From Deltaproteobacteria bacterium (GTDB lineage Bacteria > Desulfobacterota > Deferrimicrobia > Deferrimicrobiales > Deferrimicrobiaceae): 6,116 bases of DNA. Made by a program: the position numbers and the translations under genes. The notes beneath the pieces were generated by a model that was given only the letters and a program-made list of their open reading frames with translations, did no database searches and had not been told where the DNA came from. Position 1 is the first letter of the stretch, and each line of letters starts with the position of its first letter. Positions 1-4,713 of this stretch are shown piece by piece. The DNA is taken from the NCBI GenBank assembly GCA_021802685.1, contig JAJZRM010000188.1:1-6116 (forward strand), written 5' to 3'.

Positions 1-2
1 AT

Positions 3-431
3 TGGGGCCGCATCGCGGCGCTGAAAGAAGCGTTCCCGGACCGCGTCGTCATCGGAAACGGGGATGTGCGCGCTCCCGGGGACGCCGCTCGGATGCTCGC
101 GGAAACCGGGTGCGACAGCGTGATGGTCGGCCGGGCCGCGATGGGAAACCCGTGGATCTTCGGTTCCCTGAGGCGGGAGATCCCCGTCTCCGCGCCCTCC
201 CCGTCCGCCTCCCCCGGCGCCGGATCTCCCACGCCCGGCGAGCGGCGCACCCTTATCCTCCGGCACGGCGAGGAGATGTTTCTCCGATACGGTGCCCAGG
301 GGATCAAGGAGATGCGCAAGCACCTTGCCTGGTACAGCCGGGGGATTCCCGGCGCCGCCGTCTTCCGGACGGAGCTTCCCCGCGTCGCCGATCCGGCCTC
401 CTTCCGGGCGGTCGTGGAGCGCTTCTTTTGA
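3..431 (+). CDS. dus: tRNA-dihydrouridine synthase, 3' end (partial)
   Basis: C-terminal 142 residues of a Dus-family flavoenzyme, which reduces specific uridines of tRNA to dihydrouridine with NADPH in the cytoplasm; the 5' part lies off the left edge. Seen: the end of the TIM barrel with VVIGNGDV (FMN-phosphate-binding strand, nt 45-68), then GCDSVMVGRAAMGNPWIF (nt 108-161), a signature of the DusB/NifR3 branch. The all-helical tRNA-binding domain follows, with the typical MRKHLAWYSRG stretch (nt 312-344). A Ser/Pro/Gly-rich linker of about 20 residues (nt 189-242) sits between barrel and helical domain, where family members usually have a short Pro-rich linker. The gene ends in TGA at 429-431, inside the start codon region of the next gene. 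Position upstream of ntrB-ntrC matches the nifR3-ntrBC order known from alphaproteobacteria. Assignment to Dus is firm; the subtype DusB is likely but not proven. Confidence 0.93.
   Translation, partial: WGRIAALKEAFPDRVVIGNGDVRAPGDAARMLAETGCDSVMVGRAAMGNPWIFGSLRREIPVSAPSPSASPGAGSPTPGERRTLILRHGEEMFLRYGAQGIKEMRKHLAWYSRGIPGAAVFRTELPRVADPASFRAVVERFF
416..419 (+). promoter_or_regulatory. Ribosome binding site for the sensor kinase TTG start
   Basis: GGAG lies inside the last codons of dus, 8 bases before TTG 428-430. The reading frame of the kinase stays open back to base 2, so the long open frame alone would suggest a start within dus. This site, plus the fact that recognisable PAS sequence begins within a few residues of the TTG, decides the start. 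TTG overlaps the dus stop TGA (429-431) by two bases, which suggests translational coupling. Confidence 0.6.
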
Positions 432-1549
432 ACGACCTCCTGCGCCGTACCCTCGAATCGGTCAACATCGGGATCATCGTGTTCGACGCGGCCGGGAAAC
501 TCGCCTACATCAACCCCACCGCCGAGGAGATCCTCCGGGGGTCCTCCCAATCCCTCTCCGGGAAGCATTACCGCACCGTCTTCCGGGGAAGCCCCGAAGC
601 GGTCCGCATCCTTCGGAAAACCATCGAGAACCACACGCCCGTCACGGGATTCGACGTGGCGCTCCGGAGGACCGGGAGCGGGGGGAGCGCCCTGGGGGAA
701 GGCGACGGCGTCCTGCCGGTGATGCTGGGAGCGTCCCCGTTGACCGGGGCGGCGGGCGAACCGCAGGGCGCGGTGCTGTCCGTCAAATCGTCGGAAATCC
801 TTTCCCTCGTCGGACGGGACGAACAGGCGGCGTTGAGCGCCGAGGGGATGCAGATGCTGGCATACGGCATCGCCCATGAAATCAAGAACCCCCTCGGCGG
901 GATCCTCGGGGCCGCGCAATGGATCCTTCGGGGGGAAGGGCCGGAGGAGGAGCGGATCGAGGGGGTCCGCCTGATCCAGAGAGAGGCGCAGAGGATCAAC
1001 GGGCTCGTGGAAAAGATGCTCGAAATGGGGAAGAAACCGCCCCACCCCCGGCCGTTCGCCCTCGCCCCCCTGCTCCAGGAAGCGCAGCAACTTCTCCTCT
1101 CGGAGGCGCGCGCGCAAGGAAAGGCGATCCACTTCGATCTGCGGATGGACCCGAGCCTCCCCCCGGTTTCGGGGCACCCGGACACCGTGTACCGGGCGAT
1201 CCTGAACGTAATGAAGAACGCCGTGGAGGCGATCGAGGGAGCCGGCTCGGTGCGCGTGGAGGCGCGGATGAACGTCAACTACCGGTTTGCCGTGGGCCGC
1301 GGCAGGAAACGCTCCTTCCTCGAGGTCGAGATCGCCGACAACGGCGTCGGGATGACCGAGGAGGAGCTTCACAAGGCGCAGCTGCCCTTCTACACCACGA
1401 AATCCCGCGGGACGGGGCTGGGGCTGGCGGTCGCGCGGCAGGCGGTGTCGCGGCACGGCGGCAAGATGGAAATTAAATCGACTCCCGGGGCCGGAACCAC
1501 GGTTAAAATATCCCTTCCTGCAGACCCCGGGAGGAAGACCGCACGGTGA
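428..1549 (+). CDS. ntrB: NtrB-type PAS sensor histidine kinase
   Basis: Cytoplasmic two-component kinase of 373 residues from the TTG at 428. No membrane segment is seen, so it is a soluble sensor like NtrB (GlnL). Domains: PAS about 1-125 (starts LESVNIGIIVFD, then YINPTAEEIL); HisKA about 138-200 with H-box GIAHEIKNPLGGI, phospho-acceptor His150; HATPase about 210-365 with N-box LNVMKNAVEAI (Asn264), G1 box DNGVGM (304-309), F-box PFYTTKS and G2 box GTGLGL (328-333). The H-box and the short GTGLGL ending closely resemble NtrB. In known systems NtrB phosphorylates NtrC under nitrogen limitation and is switched to phosphatase mode by PII; that role is inferred here from domain order and from the ntrC-type partner directly downstream. 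A Gly-rich insert (residues 82-94) interrupts the PAS domain. It could instead serve another NtrC-family pair; the dus neighbour favours NtrB. Confidence 0.85.
   Translation: MNDLLRRTLESVNIGIIVFDAAGKLAYINPTAEEILRGSSQSLSGKHYRTVFRGSPEAVRILRKTIENHTPVTGFDVALRRTGSGGSALGEGDGVLPVMLGASPLTGAAGEPQGAVLSVKSSEILSLVGRDEQAALSAEGMQMLAYGIAHEIKNPLGGILGAAQWILRGEGPEEERIEGVRLIQREAQRINGLVEKMLEMGKKPPHPRPFALAPLLQEAQQLLLSEARAQGKAIHFDLRMDPSLPPVSGHPDTVYRAILNVMKNAVEAIEGAGSVRVEARMNVNYRFAVGRGRKRSFLEVEIADNGVGMTEEELHKAQLPFYTTKSRGTGLGLAVARQAVSRHGGKMEIKSTPGAGTTVKISLPADPGRKTAR
1530..1535 (+). promoter_or_regulatory. Ribosome binding site for the regulator GTG start
   Basis: GGAGGA, a near-perfect Shine-Dalgarno sequence, lies within the last codons of the kinase gene, 10 bases before GTG 1546-1548. 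It supports GTG as the start; the protein then begins MKRVLIADDD, exactly where a receiver domain should begin. The GTG overlaps the kinase stop TGA (1547-1549), giving a 4-base GTGA overlap typical of coupled two-component genes. Confidence 0.7.
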
Positions 1550-2988
1550 AGCGCGTACTGATCGCCGACGACGACGAAAGCATCCGATGGGTCCTCAAGA
1601 AGACCGTCACCGGGATGGGATTCGCGGCGGACCTCGCCGAGGACGGCGAGAAAGCGCTGTCCCTCCTCGGGAAGAACCGCTACTCCGCCGCCTTCGTGGA
1701 TGTCCGGATGCCCGGAGTGGAAGGGATCGAGGTCCTCGAGCGGATCCAGGCGCGCAAGTCCCCCACGCGCTTCTTCATCATGACGGCGGTCCACCGGCCC
1801 GACGTCGCCGCCCGCTCGACCCGCGCGGGCGCGGCGGAATTCATCACCAAGCCGTTCGACCTGTCGCGCATCGAGGAACTCCTTCGGGATATCGCCCGGG
1901 AGGCCGCCTCGGGGGAACGCCCGTACCGGCCGGAGGACCTTGAGGATTGGGCATCCGACCGGATCGTGGGACATAGCCGCGCCATCCTCGACGTGTTCAA
2001 GAACATCGGGAAAATGGCCGATTCGACCGCCACGATCCTCCTCCTCGGGGAGCGGGGCGTCGGCAAGGAGCTGATCGCCCGCTGCATCCACGACCTCGGG
2101 GAGCGCAGCGGGCCCTTCGTGGCCGTGAACACGACGGCGATCCCCCGGGACCTCCAGGAGGCGGAGCTGTTCGGACACGAGAAAGGGGCGTTCACCGGGG
2201 CGGAAATCCGGCGCGAGGGGAAGCTCTCCGCCGCCCAGGACGGGACCCTCTTCCTGGACGAGATCGGCGACACGCCGCTCGACCTGCAGGCGAAGCTGTT
2301 GCGCGTGCTGCAGGAGCGGGAATACACGCCCGTCGGATCGAACCAGCCGCGGACGTTCCGCGGCCGGATTCTCGCCGCCACGAACCGGGACCTGCGCGAG
2401 CTCGCGGCCGGCGGGAAGTTCCGCACGGACCTCTTCGACCGGCTCAACGTGTTTCCCCTCCGGATCCCTTCCCTCGCCGAGCGGAAGGAAGACATCCCCC
2501 TGCTGGCGGACTACTTCCTGCGGAAGTATTGCGCGATCCTCTCCCGCCCGCCCCGTTCCTTCTCCAAGGAATCGCTCGAGGCGCTCTCGGCCCACCCGTG
2601 GAAGGGAAACGTCCGGGAGCTGGAGAACTTCGTGCAGCGCCTCTCGGTCCTCTCCTCGGGGAAGCTTCTCCGCCGCGACGAGGTGGCGCGCGAACTCTCG
2701 AAGGCGGACGGCTCCCCCGATCCGTCGTCCGCCCCGATGGAACAGCTGATCGAGGACCGGATCCGCGAGTTCGTCGGGCGGCTGGGGCCGGCCATCGACG
2801 CCGAGACGGGGCTCCACGGGCTGTTTCTCCGGCAGATCGAGCGCCCCCTCCTGAAGGTCGTCCTCGAAGCCACCGGGGGGAACCAGCTCCGGGCGGCGGG
2901 AATCCTGGGGATCAACCGGAACACCCTCCGGAAAAAGATCGCCGAGCTGTCTTTGGCGCCCAAGGCGCGCAGGACGAAAGGACGGTAA
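1546..2988 (+). CDS. ntrC: NtrC-type sigma-54 response regulator
   Basis: DNA-binding transcription activator of 480 residues (E. coli NtrC is 469). Three domains in order. Receiver, about 1-115: acidic Asp8-Asp10, phospho-acceptor Asp52 in FVDVRMPG, Thr80 and Lys102. AAA+ sigma-54 interaction domain, about 138-375: Walker A GERGVGKE (168-175), GAFTGA loop (214-219) that contacts sigma-54, Walker B LFLDEIGD (235-242), arginine-finger segment FRTDLFDRLNV (292-302), and sensor II WKGNVRELEN (352-361). Fis-type HTH, about 430-470: LEATGGNQLRAAGILGINRNTLRKK in outline. The linker and HTH resemble NtrC rather than AtoC or ZraR. When phosphorylated it should oligomerise and use ATP to open sigma-54 promoters such as glnA or nif-type genes; the targets are not in the window. 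Walker A is variant (usual GESGTGKE has Ser and Thr where Arg and Val stand), but the Lys174 that binds phosphate is kept. TAA stop at 2986-2988. Confidence 0.9.
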   Translation: MKRVLIADDDESIRWVLKKTVTGMGFAADLAEDGEKALSLLGKNRYSAAFVDVRMPGVEGIEVLERIQARKSPTRFFIMTAVHRPDVAARSTRAGAAEFITKPFDLSRIEELLRDIAREAASGERPYRPEDLEDWASDRIVGHSRAILDVFKNIGKMADSTATILLLGERGVGKELIARCIHDLGERSGPFVAVNTTAIPRDLQEAELFGHEKGAFTGAEIRREGKLSAAQDGTLFLDEIGDTPLDLQAKLLRVLQEREYTPVGSNQPRTFRGRILAATNRDLRELAAGGKFRTDLFDRLNVFPLRIPSLAERKEDIPLLADYFLRKYCAILSRPPRSFSKESLEALSAHPWKGNVRELENFVQRLSVLSSGKLLRRDEVARELSKADGSPDPSSAPMEQLIEDRIREFVGRLGPAIDAETGLHGLFLRQIERPLLKVVLEATGGNQLRAAGILGINRNTLRKKIAELSLAPKARRTKGR

Positions 2989-2990
2989 AC

Positions 2991-3782
2991 ATGGGAATTC
3001 GAACCAAGATTCCGGTGATCCTCGCCTTCGGCGGCCTCGACCCGACAGGGGGCGCCGGGATCCTGATGGACGCCCGGGCGGCGTGCGCCGCGGGGGCGCA
3101 CGCCTGCGCAGTGGCTTCCTGCATCACGGTGCAGACGACCGCGTCTTTTTCCCGGTTCGCGCCGATCTCCCGGGACCTGCTCGACGATTCCCTCGCCGCC
3201 GCCGGCAAGGCGTTCCGCCTCGACGCCGTGAAAATCGGCATGGTGGGGACGCGCGCCGCCGCGGAGGCGATCCTCTCCTTCGTCGCGGCTCGGCGGGGGG
3301 TCCCCGTGGTCGTCGATCCCGTGCTGCGCTCTTCCTCGGGGTTTCCGCTCCTCGCGAAGGCGGCGTTGCCGGCATACCGGAACCTGCTCCGCCGGGCCTC
3401 CGTGCTCACCCCCAACCTCATGGAGGCGGAGAAGATCCTCGACCGGAAGATCGCCTCCTTCTCCGACGCGATCGACGCCGCGAAGGAGCTTTCCGGCCAC
3501 GCCGGCGCCGCCGTCGTCCTGAAGGGCGGCCACTTCCCCTGGAGGGGGCGGCGGGGGATCGACATCGTCGTTTCCGGCGGCGATGTCACCCTGGTTCCCC
3601 CGGCGGGCGCCCGTCGCGGCGACCCCCATGGCACCGGGTGCGCGCTCGCCTCCGCCATGGCGGCGCGGATGGCCGCGGGGGACGCCGTCGTGCCCGCCGT
3701 CGCGGCCGCGAAGGCGGTCCTCGCGAAACTCGCCGCAGGCGTCTTCCCCTCCGCGGAGGGCCGCCCCACCCTGTTCCCATGA
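2991..3782 (+). CDS. thiD: Hydroxymethylpyrimidine / phosphomethylpyrimidine kinase (ThiD-like)
   Basis: Cytoplasmic kinase of 263 residues from the ribokinase-like fold, in the family that phosphorylates HMP and then HMP-phosphate to HMP-diphosphate for thiamine synthesis. Seen: N-terminal substrate loop GGLDPTGGAGI (14-24) followed by Asp27; Gln48 in TVQTT (the HMP-contacting Gln of ThiD); VKIGMVG (80-86); VVVDPVL (106-112); LTPNLMEAE (139-147); VLKGGH (176-181); and the anion-hole/catalytic motif HGTGCALASA (213-222) with Cys217. The length is normal for a single-domain ThiD, with no fused ThiE. The ATG is preceded by AAAGGA at 2977-2982, 8 bases away, and lies 2 bases after the ntrC stop, so it is very probably in the same transcript. 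Nothing in the sequence ties it to nitrogen control. Pyridoxal-kinase-type activity of related ThiD enzymes is an alternative; the HMP-binding residues favour ThiD. Confidence 0.87.
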   Translation: MGIRTKIPVILAFGGLDPTGGAGILMDARAACAAGAHACAVASCITVQTTASFSRFAPISRDLLDDSLAAAGKAFRLDAVKIGMVGTRAAAEAILSFVAARRGVPVVVDPVLRSSSGFPLLAKAALPAYRNLLRRASVLTPNLMEAEKILDRKIASFSDAIDAAKELSGHAGAAVVLKGGHFPWRGRRGIDIVVSGGDVTLVPPAGARRGDPHGTGCALASAMAARMAAGDAVVPAVAAAKAVLAKLAAGVFPSAEGRPTLFP

Positions 3783-3795
3783 ACGGAGAACACGC

Positions 3796-4689
3796 ATGCC
3801 AGCAAGCCGACCGGCGAAAACCGCGTTCCATCCGCTCCTGCCGCTCCTGTTGTTCCTGCTCGCTTCCTGCGCGGTGCGGGAAGTGACCCCCGCGCCGCCC
3901 GTGCAATCCCGGAAAACCGCGAAGGTCGCCCTGGCCCTGGGCGCCGGCACGGCGAAAGGGTTCGCCCACGTGGGGGTGCTCAAGGTCCTCGAAGCGAACC
4001 GCATTCCGGTCCACATGATCGTCGGCACGAGCGTGGGGAGCCTCGTGGGGTGCATGTACGCCTACGGATACCCGGTCTACGAGATCCAGAAGATGGCGAT
4101 GTCCCTCGAGCGATCGGACGTCGTCGATCTCACCGTGCCGGACAACGGGTTCGTCAAGGGGGAGAAGCTGGAATCGTACGTGAACCGGATGGTCCGCAAC
4201 ACCCCGATGGAGCAGTTCCGGATCCCCTTCTTCGCCGTGGCCACCGACATCCGCACGGGGCGGGAGACGCTGTTCGACAAGGGGAACACGGGGGCGGCGG
4301 TGCGCGCCAGCTGTTCCGTGCCGGGAATCTTCCAGCCCATGAAGATCGGGGGCCACACCTACGTCGACGGCGGCCTCGTTTCGCCCGTGGCGGTGGACGC
4401 GGCGCGCAGGATGGGGGCGGACGTCGTGATCGCCGTGGACATCTCGGGGGACGTGGACGGCACGGTCCCCGCGGGCACGTTGGACACCATCTTCCAGTCG
4501 GTCAACATCATGTACGCCAAGATCGCGGCGGACCAGAATTCCCGGGCGGACATCGTGATCCGGCCGGAAGTGGGCTACATCCCCGCCGGCGACTTCACGA
4601 AGCGGCACGAAGCGATCCTCGAAGGGGAGAAGGCGGCGCAGGCGGCGGTCCCGAAGATCCAGGCCGTTCTGGGGGCGATGAGCAGATAG
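3796..4689 (+). CDS. Patatin-like phospholipase, predicted lipoprotein
   Basis: A 297-residue serine hydrolase of the patatin/RssA/NTE group (lipid acyl hydrolases using a Ser-Asp dyad). Seen: basic start, hydrophobic stretch (residues 11-22) and lipobox LASC with Cys25, so the mature protein should be lipid-anchored through Cys25; Ala26 follows, with no Asp at +2 to signal inner-membrane retention, which suggests outer-membrane sorting. After a short Pro-rich spacer, the patatin domain starts: oxyanion loop GAGTAKGFAHVG (49-60), nucleophile elbow GTSVG with Ser79 (77-81), and the DGG motif with Asp191 (191-193). The oxyanion loop has Lys54 where most relatives have Arg. The ATG at 3796 is chosen because GGAGA (3785-3789) lies 6 bases upstream and because it gives a complete signal peptide; the frame is open further upstream inside thiD but codes for nothing recognisable there. 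It lies 13 bases after thiD. The substrate is unknown. Confidence 0.87.
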   Translation: MPASRPAKTAFHPLLPLLLFLLASCAVREVTPAPPVQSRKTAKVALALGAGTAKGFAHVGVLKVLEANRIPVHMIVGTSVGSLVGCMYAYGYPVYEIQKMAMSLERSDVVDLTVPDNGFVKGEKLESYVNRMVRNTPMEQFRIPFFAVATDIRTGRETLFDKGNTGAAVRASCSVPGIFQPMKIGGHTYVDGGLVSPVAVDAARRMGADVVIAVDISGDVDGTVPAGTLDTIFQSVNIMYAKIAADQNSRADIVIRPEVGYIPAGDFTKRHEAILEGEKAAQAAVPKIQAVLGAMSR

Positions 4690-4713
4690 GCGGAACCGCG
4701 GAGGCGGATGCGT
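4690..4713. other. Convergent intergenic gap
   Basis: Only 24 bases separate the stop codons of the patatin gene (+) and dnaB (-). A 4-base-pair inverted repeat (CCGC 4696-4699, GCGG 4704-4707) is present without any T-run, too weak to call a terminator. Transcripts of the two convergent units are therefore likely to overlap at their 3' ends. Confidence 0.6.

Noticed and set aside
2..427. N-terminal extension of the kinase reading frame back to base 2
   Set aside because: The frame is open only because of high GC; it overlaps dus, whose protein is clearly recognisable in another frame, and the extension is Arg/Pro-rich with no domain. The TTG at 428 with its ribosome binding site is a better start.
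1390..2817. Long open frame on the minus strand opposite ntrC
   Set aside because: Its translation matches nothing recognisable and is rich in Arg, Gly and Pro, as expected for the antisense of a GC-rich gene. The + strand carries a complete NtrC.
2986..2990. Sigma-54 (-24/-12) promoter between ntrC and thiD
   Set aside because: The gap is 2 bases and no GG-N10-GC element with the expected flanks was noticed by eye just upstream.
2511..4055. Long minus-strand open frame across ntrC, thiD and the patatin gene
   Set aside because: It crosses three well supported + strand genes and shows no motif; it is a GC artefact.
3586..4608. Minus-strand open frame rich in His, Arg and Asp opposite the patatin gene
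   Set aside because: The composition is that of an antisense shadow, and the patatin motifs on the + strand explain the region.
4696..4707. Inverted repeat as a bidirectional terminator
   Set aside because: It has a stem of only 4 base pairs and no T-run on either strand.
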